From Alphaproteobacteria bacterium (lineage in GTDB: Bacteria; Pseudomonadota; Alphaproteobacteria; Sphingomonadales; Sphingomonadaceae), in contig JAGWWF010000026.1 of assembly GCA_018970445.1 (NCBI GenBank), positions 1-46,009 of the forward strand: a stretch of 46,009 bases of DNA, read 5' to 3'. Made by a program: the position numbers and the translations under genes. A model generated the notes under the pieces. It was not told where the DNA came from, ran no database searches, and saw only the letters and a list, made by a program, of their open reading frames with translations. Positions 1 through 7,691 of this stretch are shown here, one piece after another; position 1 is the stretch's first letter, and every line of letters starts with the position of its first letter.

Positions 1-213
1 GGCGGTGGCTTTCCCCGTGTCCCGCCTGTCATGATGCGCCACGGGTGACGCATCGCGCGCCTGTGGCGCAGCGCGGCTGTGGGTGGGGTTGACGGTGGAA
101 AGAACGGGATCAGCATAACCGCATTTGCCCTGCGTAGGACAGGCAGTGGTTGCGGTGGTTGGGTTGGCACGGGGGAGCTTTGGAGCCTCCGGCCTGGATC
201 ACGTCCGGGGCGA

Positions 214-260
214 CGGGAAACAAGTGAATTTCCCTAATCGGGAAATTCACTTGTTTCCCG
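214..260. promoter_or_regulatory. Long perfect inverted repeat upstream of higB, probable autoregulatory operator
   Basis: Two 21-base arms (214-234 and 240-260) are exact reverse complements around a 5-base spacer, TAATC. The left arm begins CGGGAAACAAGTG. A further half-motif, CGGGAAA, follows at 264-270. The element ends 25 bases before the higB start. HigBA-type operons are commonly repressed by the antitoxin binding palindromes over the promoter, so an operator role is the likely reading. An RNA hairpin in the leader is the alternative. Confidence 0.7.
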
Positions 261-285
261 AAGCGGGAAATGATACGACGCCGCC

Positions 286-588
286 ATGAGGGTGATCGCC
301 CGCAATCATTTGGTGGCCTTCTGGACCAACCATCCTGAAACCGAAGCCTCGTTGCGGCATTGGTATGAGGTGACGGCGGCGGCCCGATGGCAAAGCCCAC
401 TGGATGCCGTGAACAGCTTCTCCAAGGCCAAGGCCCTGAACGGGGAGCGGGTGCGCTTTGAAGTGGCAGGCGGCGATTACCGGCTGGTGGTGGCGTTCGA
501 TTGGCGGCGCGGCATTGCCTTCATCAAGTTCATCGGCACCCACGCCGCCTATGACCGGATCGACGCCTTGAGCGTCAGCCTGTTCTGA
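286..588 (+). CDS. higB: HigB-family type II toxin (mRNA interferase)
   Basis: This 100-residue protein has the layout of HigB toxins of the RelE superfamily: an N-terminal stretch with FWTNHPETEASLRHWYE, a central RVRFEVAGGDYRLVVAFDW strand pair, and a C-terminal FIKFIGTHAAYDRID. The FIGTHAxYDxID ending is characteristic of this HigB group, which cleaves mRNA on translating ribosomes. Its length is normal for the family. It lies 13 bases upstream of an HTH antitoxin, so the order is toxin first, as is usual for higBA. A long palindrome just upstream is the probable control site. No strong ribosome binding site is visible before the ATG. Confidence 0.88.
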   Translation: MRVIARNHLVAFWTNHPETEASLRHWYEVTAAARWQSPLDAVNSFSKAKALNGERVRFEVAGGDYRLVVAFDWRRGIAFIKFIGTHAAYDRIDALSVSLF

Positions 589-601
589 AAGGATGCAGCC
601 C

Positions 602-967
602 ATGCAGATTCGCCCCATCCGCTCCGACGCCGATCACGAGGCCGCCCTGCGCGAAATCGAAACCCTGTGGGGTGCAGACGAAGGCAGCGAAGCCGGCGAC
701 CGGCTGGATGTTCTGGTCACGCTGGTGGAGGCCTATGAAGCCAAACGCTGGCCCATCGCCCCGCTCGATCCGGTGCAGGCCATCGAAGCCGCCATGGCCA
801 TGAACGGCCACACCCGCGCCGATCTCGCCGCGCTGGTCGGTCAATCCCGCGCCACCGAAATCCTGGCACGCAAGCGGGCGCTGACGCTGGGCATGATCCG
901 CAAGATTGCGGCGGCTTGGGCGGTGCCGGAGCGGGTGTTGGTGCAGGAATATGCGTTGGTGGGTTGA
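602..967 (+). CDS. higA: HigA-family antitoxin with helix-turn-helix domain
   Basis: The protein has 121 residues. The N-terminal half is acidic and helical (RSDADHEAALREIETLW), and the C-terminal half carries an XRE-type helix-turn-helix (roughly residues 68-110, including NGHTRADLAALVGQSRATEI). This arrangement is that of HigA antitoxins paired with HigB, where the N-terminal part neutralises the toxin and the HTH represses the operon. I chose the ATG at 602 rather than the in-frame ATG at 593, because AAAGGA lies at a proper distance from 602 but abuts 593. It follows higB closely and is surely co-transcribed. Confidence 0.85.
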   Translation: MQIRPIRSDADHEAALREIETLWGADEGSEAGDRLDVLVTLVEAYEAKRWPIAPLDPVQAIEAAMAMNGHTRADLAALVGQSRATEILARKRALTLGMIRKIAAAWAVPERVLVQEYALVG

Positions 968-997
968 GGATTAGACAAGGCTTGCTATTCGTGTCTG

Positions 998-1924
998 ATG
1001 GCCATTCCTGATTATCAGTCGCTGATGCTTCCGGTTCTCTCATTTGCTGCTGATGGAGAGACGCGCGTCCCACTGGCCGCTGAGATCATTGCAGATCGCT
1101 TGAAACTGTCTCCCGCTGAGCGTGAAGAGATGTTGCCGAGTGGCCGACAACGACTTCTTCACAATCGCGTGCATTGGGCAAAATTCTACCTGTCCAAGGC
1201 GGGATTGGTTGAATCGCCAAAGCGGGGCGTTTTCGTTGCGACATCGGCAGGAAGGGCGTTGCTTGCCAGTGCGCCTGGCCGGATTGATCTTCAGACACTG
1301 CTGGGAATCCCTGTCTTTGCTGAATATTATCAGCGGTTTGGCTCCTCGAAAGAGCCTGATCAGTCGGCGGCGCTGGAAGCGGTTGGAACGTCCACTGCGA
1401 CGCCTGAAGAGCAAATCGATGCGGCATATGCCGTGCTGACCAAGGCGCTGAAGGCCGATCTTTTGATGCGTGTTGTCGAGCAAAGCCCTGCCTTTTTCGA
1501 GCGTCTCATTGTCGAGCTCTTGGTCGGGATGGGATACGGCGGGTCGCAGGAGGATGCTGCCCGCCAACTCGGTCGAAGCGGTGACGGTGGTGTCGATGGC
1601 GTGATTGATGAAGACCGTCTTGGCCTGGATCGAATTTATGTGCAGGCAAAGCGCTATGGACAAGGATCAATTGTCGGCCGGCCAGACGTGCAGGGATTCG
1701 TTGGCAGCCTTGTTGGATTCGGAGCCAACAAAGGTGTGTTTGTCACCACATCGACATTCAGCCGCCAAGCCGTGGAATATGCCAAGGGCCTCCAACAACG
1801 GGTCATTCTGATCGATGGAGAGCGCTTGAGCGAATTGATGATTGAGTTCGGTGTCGGAGTGCGATTGCAGCGTACGGTTCAGATCAAGCGGCTCGATGAA
1901 GATTTCTTTGCTGACGAGACCTGA
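998..1924 (+). CDS. mrr: Mrr-type restriction endonuclease (type IV, modified-DNA specific)
   Basis: The product has 308 residues, close to the length of E. coli Mrr. Residues 1-90 match the N-terminal winged-helix Mrr domain (including RHxRVHWAKFYLSKAGL-like residues 55-70). The C-terminal catalytic domain has the PD-(D/E)xK signature: SGDGGVDG with Asp200, then QAK with Gln216 and Lys218, followed by GRPDVQGFVG and GVFVTTSTFS. Mrr enzymes cut DNA carrying methylated bases and act as defence nucleases. GC content is visibly lower than in neighbouring chromosomal genes, which suggests transfer. It starts 30 bases after higA and could share its transcript. The catalytic residues look intact, so the enzyme should be active. 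Confidence 0.9.
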   Translation: MAIPDYQSLMLPVLSFAADGETRVPLAAEIIADRLKLSPAEREEMLPSGRQRLLHNRVHWAKFYLSKAGLVESPKRGVFVATSAGRALLASAPGRIDLQTLLGIPVFAEYYQRFGSSKEPDQSAALEAVGTSTATPEEQIDAAYAVLTKALKADLLMRVVEQSPAFFERLIVELLVGMGYGGSQEDAARQLGRSGDGGVDGVIDEDRLGLDRIYVQAKRYGQGSIVGRPDVQGFVGSLVGFGANKGVFVTTSTFSRQAVEYAKGLQQRVILIDGERLSELMIEFGVGVRLQRTVQIKRLDEDFFADET

Positions 1925-2112
1925 TTTCCCTCACACCTTCCGCGGCATGCGCCACGGCAGCATCCAATGCGCCGCCCCGGTCGCGAAGCGCTTCATGTTG
2001 AGCGATTCGTGCACCGCCACCACGTCTTCGCCCCACAGGCGGGTGGCCAGGGCGGTGCGGCTGTAGAAGGGCGTGTCTTCCCAGGTGGCGGGAAGCCTCG
2101 CGGTGTCGCCGG
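1921..2112 (-). pseudogene. Duplicated 3' end of crtC (fragment)
   Basis: This stretch aligns without gaps to 2891-3082, the last ~180 bases of crtC plus about 10 bases beyond its stop codon. I count about 17 differences in ~192 positions, roughly 91% identity. Read leftward it encodes the CrtC C-terminus, from ATWEDTPFYSRTALATRLW to MPRKV and a stop (TCA at 1931-1933). Homology ends abruptly near 2112 and no upstream part of crtC follows, so it cannot make a functional protein. Many changes are silent, so the copy probably diverged while under selection, for example in another strain, before being brought here. Confidence 0.88.
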
Positions 2113-2406
2113 CCTCGGCATGTGGGCATGTCTCAACAAGTTCAGGATGCGACGTTCGGTCCGCGTTCCTGTCGCGCCCTTCTGGCTTGGGCAGTGGAGG
2201 TCATTGCAGACGATCTGCAGCGCCTGAGGTTCTGCGCCAATCGTTTCCGCATTCTGGGTGACGACCATCGTTGGCTGTGACCAAGGCACGTGATGCGGCC
2301 AACGCGAGCAATGAGAATATCTTCAACGCTGTCCGCACAGCCGGTGCCTGGCCTCACCATCAAACATTCAGGGGAGCACTCCGGCTCGCCCGACAGGAGA
2401 GGCAAG
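2113..2406. other. Non-coding stretch between crtC fragment and secreted-protein gene
   Basis: I see no convincing gene in this stretch. Open frames here have no recognisable protein features. The 3' end contains the ribosome binding site of the following gene (GACAGGAGAGGC at about 2393-2404). No repeat or mobile-element end was recognised. Confidence 0.5.
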
Positions 2407-2796
2407 ATGCGCACGAATCTGATGCTGGCTGCATTGTTGGCAGCCTTTGTTAGCTATCCAGCGAATGCGCAATTGAGGCGCACGATTTCCTTTGACAACA
2501 ATTGCGCGAAGGGGGTCCGTGTTTGGATCAGCCATGCAGATGGATACCGGAACTGGCATGTTCATGGACCGTTCAACTATTCGAGCATGGAAGGTCCGAC
2601 CCGGCTTGAAGACAATGGTGTGACCCTTACGCAAACCGATGATCATGCGGTGTATATTTATGCAGAGTCGGTTGATGGTCGAACTGTTTGGGAGGGTGAT
2701 TATCCTCAACAGTTTCAGGGTACACGGTTCAACATGATGAAGGCCAATACGAGCATCAGGAACGGGCAGCTGTATATCTCACTGACCTGTTCGTGA
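2407..2796 (+). CDS. Small exported protein, DUF1036-like
   Basis: The predicted protein has 129 residues. Residues 1-21 form a Sec signal peptide ending in YPANA. The mature part has paired cysteines far apart (NNCAKGV and the C-terminal LTCS), a WHVHG motif and VYIYAESVDG followed by VWEGDY. This pattern of conserved aromatics ending in W-x-G resembles DUF1036 proteins of alphaproteobacteria, but the match is by eye. The ATG at 2407 was chosen because AGGAGAGG precedes it at good spacing and it starts the signal peptide. GC content is low compared with the photosynthesis genes. It lies between two copies of the crtC 3' end, so it probably came with the accessory DNA. The function is unknown. 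Confidence 0.7.
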   Translation: MRTNLMLAALLAAFVSYPANAQLRRTISFDNNCAKGVRVWISHADGYRNWHVHGPFNYSSMEGPTRLEDNGVTLTQTDDHAVYIYAESVDGRTVWEGDYPQQFQGTRFNMMKANTSIRNGQLYISLTCS

Positions 2797-2900
2797 AGAT
2801 CACGTTCGCACACGTCGCCCAGTTGGAAGGCTGTTCGTTGGCGAATCCCTTGAAACTGCGTGAATGGACGCGGGTCTTTGGCCAGGGGTCCTGATCTTGC

Positions 2901-3908
2901 TCACAGCTTCCGCGGCATGCGCCACGGCAGCATCCACTGCACGGCGCCTGTCGCGAAGCGCTTCATGTTGAGGGATTCGTGCACGGCGACCACATCTTCG
3001 CCCCACAGGCGGGTGGCCAGGGCGGTGCGGCTGTAGAAGGGTGTGTCTTCCCAGGTGGCGCGAAGCCTTGCGGTGTAGCCGGGATCCGCGCGCGTCAGGC
3101 GGTCGAGGCGCCAGGCGGTCCTGGGCAGCACCACGGGGGCGGGCATTTCCATCACTTCGGCCTGGCCATCGGGGGTGATGCGCAGGGCCATGCCGAAATC
3201 GCTGCCGTCGGCCAATTGGCCTTCGTACATCACGGCGGTGGAGCCATCCTTGAGATGGGCGCGGCTCCACTGCCAGTCGGCAAAGCCGGCTTCCAGCGAT
3301 TCGCTGCCGTGGTTGGCATCGAGGTATCCGGTGCCGGCCCAGGTGACGGCGGGATCGGTGAAATTGGCCTCCACCCGGGCGCAGGGGGCCAGCGGTTCCC
3401 AGACGTGGCGGCCGGCGGGATCAAGCCGGAAGCGGCGCTGGCCATAGACCTGCGGCGTCACCCGCACCTGGCCGCGCACGTTCAGCGGCAGCACGGCGCC
3501 CTGTTCCTCGATGTCGATCACCAGGGTCTGCCCGTCCCAGCGCACCTGGCTGGGGCCGATGCGCAGCGTGTGGCGATCGCGCCACAGGGCGCCGGCACCG
3601 CGCTCCGTCATCGTCCAGCGGCGGACGCCCTTGCCATAGAGGGCGACGTTGAGGGAGACATGGTCTTCGGGGCGATCCCGGCCGGCGGCCTTGTAATAGG
3701 GGGAGAAGACCGAGCCGATGAAGGCGATGATGGTCAGGCCGAACTGTCCACAGTCGCTTTCGGCGTCGACATACCACCAGCGGTAGCCGCCGGGTGAAAG
3801 CTCCTGGTCGAAGCGCGGGCCGCAAGGATCGCTGCGCTCGCCAAGCGGCCGGACAAGGCCGCCATCGGCACGCCCGCCCCCGGATGCGCGCTGCCCGATG
3901 CCACCCAC
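2901..3908 (-). CDS. crtC: Hydroxyneurosporene 1,2-hydratase (carotenoid hydratase CrtC)
   Basis: CrtC adds water to the C-1,2 double bond of acyclic carotenoids, on the route to spheroidene or spirilloxanthin-type pigments of the photosynthetic membrane. Family features include GGYRWWYVDAESD, LTIIAFIGSVFSPYY, SLNVALYGKGVRRWTMTERG and the C-terminal HESLNMKRFATGAVQWMLPW. The nearest in-frame start before the conserved region is a GTG at 3908, giving about 335 residues. No ATG, GTG or TTG lies between it and the conserved FDQE near 3812. The gene therefore overlaps the end of crtD by up to 175 bases. A second, partial copy of its 3' end lies at 1921-2112. The start is uncertain. Confidence 0.85.
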   Translation of the reverse strand: MGGIGQRASGGGRADGGLVRPLGERSDPCGPRFDQELSPGGYRWWYVDAESDCGQFGLTIIAFIGSVFSPYYKAAGRDRPEDHVSLNVALYGKGVRRWTMTERGAGALWRDRHTLRIGPSQVRWDGQTLVIDIEEQGAVLPLNVRGQVRVTPQVYGQRRFRLDPAGRHVWEPLAPCARVEANFTDPAVTWAGTGYLDANHGSESLEAGFADWQWSRAHLKDGSTAVMYEGQLADGSDFGMALRITPDGQAEVMEMPAPVVLPRTAWRLDRLTRADPGYTARLRATWEDTPFYSRTALATRLWGEDVVAVHESLNMKRFATGAVQWMLPWRMPRKL

Positions 3909-5359
3909 AGCCCGGGCAGCTTCGTCCTGCTGCCCGGCCGGCGGAAGCTGGCCTGCCACCCGTGCGAGGCCCGACCATAAAGGGCCCCACCGCTCGAAGG
4001 GAAAAGCGCCTCGAACATCTTCGGCCCCACCGGATGAACGCTGTGCGGTTTCAGATGCAGCCCGCAGCGGGCCAGGACGGCCAGGGTAACTGTCTGACAT
4101 TGGGCCATCTCCTCGTCGGTTGGGGGCTGCCCGTCACCGGTGGGTGGGGCATTGACGATCAGTTGAAAACGCTCAAGCCCCGGCGGGGGCGGCGTGATGC
4201 CGCGGTCTTGCGCGCAGATGTAGATGCTGGGTTCGGCGGGCAGGCGGCGTTCGCCGAAGATGTGGCGGAATTCGGCGGCATAATCGCTGGAAAAGAACAC
4301 GTTGTGCCGATCCATCTCGAACCCGCTGGCTTCGGCCGTCATCATGGTGACCAGGGCGGAGAGCGAGCGTTCGTGGGGGCGCACCCCGGTGACGGCGTGG
4401 GCGGCACCGGTGCCGAAGCGGCCATCGGCAATCGCCGAAATGTCGCTGTTGGACAGCACGTCGCCGGCCGCAATCTCCTCGCCGCTGGCCAGACGCACCC
4501 CGGCGGCGCGGCCCTGGCGGACAAGGATTTCAGACACATGGGCGTTGTAGTGGAATTTCGCCCCCAGCCGCGTGGCCAGCGCCGCCAGCTGGCGCGCCAC
4601 CTCGTGCATGCCGCCATCCACCAGCCAGACGCCGCGGGCTTCGAGATGGGCGATGAGCATCAGCGTGGCGGTGGCCTGGAAGGGATCGGCGCCGGTGTAG
4701 GTGGCATAACGGCCATAGAGCTGGCGCAGGCGCGGATCGCGGAAATAGGTTCCCAGCGCCGTCCACAGCGTGGCGAACGGGTTGATCGCGAACATTTCAT
4801 GCAGGTGGAAGGGCGCATATTTCAGCGTGAGGCCCAGCGGGCCCATCGCCGGGCTTTCCATGAAGCGGGTTTCCAGCGCGCGGAAGATGCGCGCCGCCTC
4901 GGCCTGGAAGCGGGTCCAGCCGTCCGCCTCGCCCGCGCCGGCAAAGGCGGCGACGGCATCGCGGCTGCGGGCGTGATCGGCCCACAGATCAAGGCTGGAG
5001 CCATCGGGCCAGGCATGGCGGGCCAGGCGATCGGATTTGACCAGGGTGAGATGATCATCGAGCCGCGCACCGGCATCGGCAAAGATGCGTTCAAACACCG
5101 GGCGGTGGGTGAAGACGGTGGGGCCGGCATCGATGGCGCATCCGCCAACATCCACGGTGCGCAGCTTGCCGCCGGGATGGGCCATGCGTTCGACGACGGT
5201 TACGGCCAGGCCGCGCGCCGCCAGCAGCACGGCAGCAGCGAGGCCGCCCATGCCGGCGCCGATGATGACAATGCCGTCGTGCCCTGCCAAATCCCGTTTC
5301 CGAATCAATCCTGCCCGACGCGCGGCAAGGCCATGGCCAAAGCCGACCGTCAAGGTCAT
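3734..5359 (-). CDS. crtD: Hydroxyneurosporene (methoxyneurosporene) desaturase CrtD
   Basis: CrtD introduces the C-3,4 double bond into hydroxylated or methoxylated acyclic carotenoids. The 541-residue protein opens with a dinucleotide-binding motif, VIIGAGMGG (residues 31-39), followed by a conserved PGGKLRTVDVGG. It ends with the phytoene-desaturase-type signature HPGAGVPMAALSGRLA. The ATG at 5359 was chosen because upstream in-frame codons run into the divergent crtF gene and its control region. The conserved end lies only ~20 codons from where crtC homology begins, so the last part of crtD, down to the stop at 3734, overlaps crtC in another frame. It is transcribed away from crtF, with a PpsR-type site between them. 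Confidence 0.9.
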   Translation of the reverse strand: MTLTVGFGHGLAARRAGLIRKRDLAGHDGIVIIGAGMGGLAAAVLLAARGLAVTVVERMAHPGGKLRTVDVGGCAIDAGPTVFTHRPVFERIFADAGARLDDHLTLVKSDRLARHAWPDGSSLDLWADHARSRDAVAAFAGAGEADGWTRFQAEAARIFRALETRFMESPAMGPLGLTLKYAPFHLHEMFAINPFATLWTALGTYFRDPRLRQLYGRYATYTGADPFQATATLMLIAHLEARGVWLVDGGMHEVARQLAALATRLGAKFHYNAHVSEILVRQGRAAGVRLASGEEIAAGDVLSNSDISAIADGRFGTGAAHAVTGVRPHERSLSALVTMMTAEASGFEMDRHNVFFSSDYAAEFRHIFGERRLPAEPSIYICAQDRGITPPPPGLERFQLIVNAPPTGDGQPPTDEEMAQCQTVTLAVLARCGLHLKPHSVHPVGPKMFEALFPSSGGALYGRASHGWQASFRRPGSRTKLPGLWVASGSAHPGAGVPMAALSGRLASAAILAARASTRSFHPAATAGGMSTPKATVDSSA

Positions 5360-5380
5360 GATTGACCTTTGGACAGGCAC

Positions 5381-5398
5381 TGTCCAGAGAATTTGACA
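5381..5398. promoter_or_regulatory. PpsR/CrtJ-type operator between crtD and crtF
   Basis: The sequence TGTCCAGAGAATTTGACA fits TGT-N12-ACA, the established binding palindrome of the redox and light responsive repressor PpsR (CrtJ). It sits in the 54-base gap between the divergent crtD and crtF starts. It differs at only two positions from the site upstream of pufB (11704-11721). A short inverted repeat, GGACA-GGCAC-TGTCC (5371-5385), overlaps its left half. PpsR sites in such intergenic regions repress pigment genes under high oxygen, so joint control of crtD and crtF is likely. Confidence 0.78.
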
Positions 5399-5413
5399 CA
5401 TGCAGGCAGGGAC

Positions 5414-6583
5414 ATGACGGCAGGCAGCACAGACAGGACAGCACACAGCCTGCGGTTGCGCTGGCTCAATGCCCGCAACCGGGTGCTGGCCAGCCCGGCC
5501 TTCCAGCGCTTTGCCATGCGCAATCCCCTGTTCCGCCGCACGGCGCGGTTCCATGCCAACAGCATGTTTGCGGTGATCACCGGCTTTGTGCAGACGAAAG
5601 CGCTCACCGCCGCGGTGGATGCCGGGCTGATCCGGCGGCTGGCCGACGGGCCGGCGACGACGGCGGAACTGGCCACGGTGTCGGGGCTGGCGCTGGCGGC
5701 GGTGCAGCGGCTGCTGGGCGCGGCCAGGGCGATCGATCTGGTGGAACTGGCCGAGGATGATCTGTGGGTGCTCGGCCAGCGCGGCGCGGCGCTTTCAAGC
5801 AACCAGGGCGCGCTGGCGATGATCGAACATCACAAGATCTTCTATGATGATCTGGCCGATCCCATTGCCATGCTGAAAGGCGGGCGCGGCCAGGGCAAGC
5901 TGGCGGCGTTCTGGACCTATGCCCCGGCAGCCGGGCAGGGGCAGCCGGCGGCGGCCGATGCCGCCAGCTGGCAGGGCGGCGGTGATGGCATGGTTGCCCC
6001 CTATTCGGCGCTGATGGCGGCCAGCCAGCCGATGGTGGCCGAACAGCTGCTGGATGCCTATCCGTTTGGCCGGCACCGCTGCCTGATGGATGTGGGCGGC
6101 GGCCATGGCGCATTTCTGGCCGCAGTGGCAGGGCGTCACCCCGGCCTGGCGCTCAAACTGTTCGATCTGCCGGCGGTGGTGGACGGGGCGAAGGCGAAGC
6201 TGGCGGCGCGCGGGCTGGGTGATGTGGCGCTTCATGGCGGCAGTTTCCGCGATGATCCGCTGCCGCAGGGGGCCGATGTGATCAGCCTGGTGCGGATCTG
6301 CCATGATCATGATGATGATGTGGTGCGCGCGCTGCTGGCCAGGGCCCACGCCGTACTGCCGCCGGGCGGCCGGCTGCTGATTGCCGAACCGATGGCCGGC
6401 ACGGCGGGGGCCGAGGTGATGGGCGATGCCTATTTCGGCCTGTATCTGTGGGCGATGGGATCGGGGCGGCCGCGCACGGCAGCCGACTATCGGGCGCTGC
6501 TGGCCCAGGCCGGCTTTGCCGGTGCGCGCGAAGTGGCGACAGCGCTGCCGATGGTGACCAGGCTGGTGGTGGCGGAACGCTAA
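5414..6583 (+). CDS. crtF: Demethylspheroidene O-methyltransferase CrtF
   Basis: CrtF transfers a methyl group from S-adenosylmethionine to the 1-hydroxyl of acyclic carotenoids, after CrtC and CrtD act. The 389-residue product has an N-terminal dimerisation and winged-helix part (FVQTKALTAAVDAGL) and a C-terminal methyltransferase fold with the SAM motif DVGGGHG (residues 226-232), VRICHDHDDD and GRLLIAEPMAGT. I used the ATG at 5414, preceded by AGGCAGGGAC, because the longer in-frame start at 5369 would run through the PpsR operator. It begins the rightward arm of the cluster, 160 bases before bchC. Confidence 0.92.
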   Translation: MTAGSTDRTAHSLRLRWLNARNRVLASPAFQRFAMRNPLFRRTARFHANSMFAVITGFVQTKALTAAVDAGLIRRLADGPATTAELATVSGLALAAVQRLLGAARAIDLVELAEDDLWVLGQRGAALSSNQGALAMIEHHKIFYDDLADPIAMLKGGRGQGKLAAFWTYAPAAGQGQPAAADAASWQGGGDGMVAPYSALMAASQPMVAEQLLDAYPFGRHRCLMDVGGGHGAFLAAVAGRHPGLALKLFDLPAVVDGAKAKLAARGLGDVALHGGSFRDDPLPQGADVISLVRICHDHDDDVVRALLARAHAVLPPGGRLLIAEPMAGTAGAEVMGDAYFGLYLWAMGSGRPRTAADYRALLAQAGFAGAREVATALPMVTRLVVAER

Positions 6584-6743
6584 GCGCGCGCGAGGTCAAG
6601 TTAAATCGGACTGTCTTTGTCCAATTTTTTTCTTCCCCTGTCGTCAAGCGCGCTTTACAGGCTGGTATCGGGTTGGATATTTGACGCTGACGCCAATCGG
6701 TTCCGGGGCAGGGCAACCGCTTGGCGATGAGGGGTTGAACTGC

Positions 6744-7691
6744 ATGGAAACAATGGCCGTGGTTGTGGAGGCGCCGGAGCAGGTGACACTGCGCAGGCTT
6801 GCCCTCACGCCGCCCGCAGCCGATGACGTGGTGGTGTCGATCGACTGGTCGGGCATTTCCATGGGCACGGAAAAGCTGATGTACAATGGCAGCATGCCGA
6901 TGTTCCCCGGCATGGGCTATCCGTTGGTTCCCGGATATGAGGCGGTGGGCACGGTGGTGGACGCCGGCGAAAACGCCGCCGCCATGATCGGCCAGTGCGT
7001 GTTCGTGCCGGGATCATCGAAATTCGACGGCGCGCGCGGGCTGTTCGGCGGCCAGGCGCGCACGCTGATCACCGGCGCGGCGCGGGTGATTCCGGTGCCG
7101 GCGGCCATTGATGGCAAGCCGCTGGAAGAAAAGGCGGTGCTGATGAGTCTGCTGGCCACCGCGCAGCATGCGGTGGTGGGCGGTGCCATGCCGGATCTGA
7201 TCATCGGCCACGGCGTGCTGGGCCGCCTGCTGGCGCGCATCGCCCTGGCCGCCGGCGTGGAGCCGGTGGTGTGGGAAATCAACGACGCCCGCATGGCTGG
7301 GGCGCAGGGATATCGGGTCATCCGGCCCGAGACCGACGAGCGGCGGGATTACCGCTCGATCTACGACGCGAGTGGTGACCATCGCATTCTCGATACCGCC
7401 GTCATGCACATGGCGCGCGGGGGCGAGATCGTGCTGGCCGGCTTTTACAGCGAGCCGCTTTCGTTTCAATTCGCGCCCGCGTTCCGACGCGAAGCGCGCA
7501 TCCGCATCGCCACAGAGTTTCAGCCTGACGACCTCGCGAGCAGCCTCGCGATGGTGGGCAGCGGTAGGCTGTCGCTCGAGGGCCTTGTGACGCACAAGGT
7601 GCCGGCATCAGAGGCCGCGACCGCTTATGGTCAGGCCTTTTCGGACCCCAATTGTCTCAAGATGGTCTTCGACTGGAGAGATATCGCATGA
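6744..7691 (+). CDS. bchC: Bacteriochlorophyllide a dehydrogenase BchC
   Basis: BchC oxidises the 3-hydroxyethyl group of the chlorin ring to the acetyl group found in bacteriochlorophyll a. The 315-residue protein has the medium-chain dehydrogenase-like layout of the family, with DWSGISMGTEKLMYNG, PLVPGYEAVGTVVDAG and LIIGHGVLGRLLARIALAAG (nucleotide-binding region). The ATG at 6744 was chosen over the frame's first ATG at 6681 because family similarity begins at METMAVVVEAPEQV. Codon use changes sharply from about 7320 to the end: CTC and CTT replace CTG for leucine and GCG often replaces GCC. The stop overlaps the bchX start by four bases, so the two are translationally coupled. Confidence 0.92.
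   Translation: METMAVVVEAPEQVTLRRLALTPPAADDVVVSIDWSGISMGTEKLMYNGSMPMFPGMGYPLVPGYEAVGTVVDAGENAAAMIGQCVFVPGSSKFDGARGLFGGQARTLITGAARVIPVPAAIDGKPLEEKAVLMSLLATAQHAVVGGAMPDLIIGHGVLGRLLARIALAAGVEPVVWEINDARMAGAQGYRVIRPETDERRDYRSIYDASGDHRILDTAVMHMARGGEIVLAGFYSEPLSFQFAPAFRREARIRIATEFQPDDLASSLAMVGSGRLSLEGLVTHKVPASEAATAYGQAFSDPNCLKMVFDWRDIA

Noticed and set aside
6640-6665. Palindrome CCTGT...ACAGG upstream of bchC as a PpsR site
   Set aside because: The distance between TGT and ACA is 15 bases, not 12, and no other TGT-N12-ACA is found before bchC. It is an ordinary weak palindrome.
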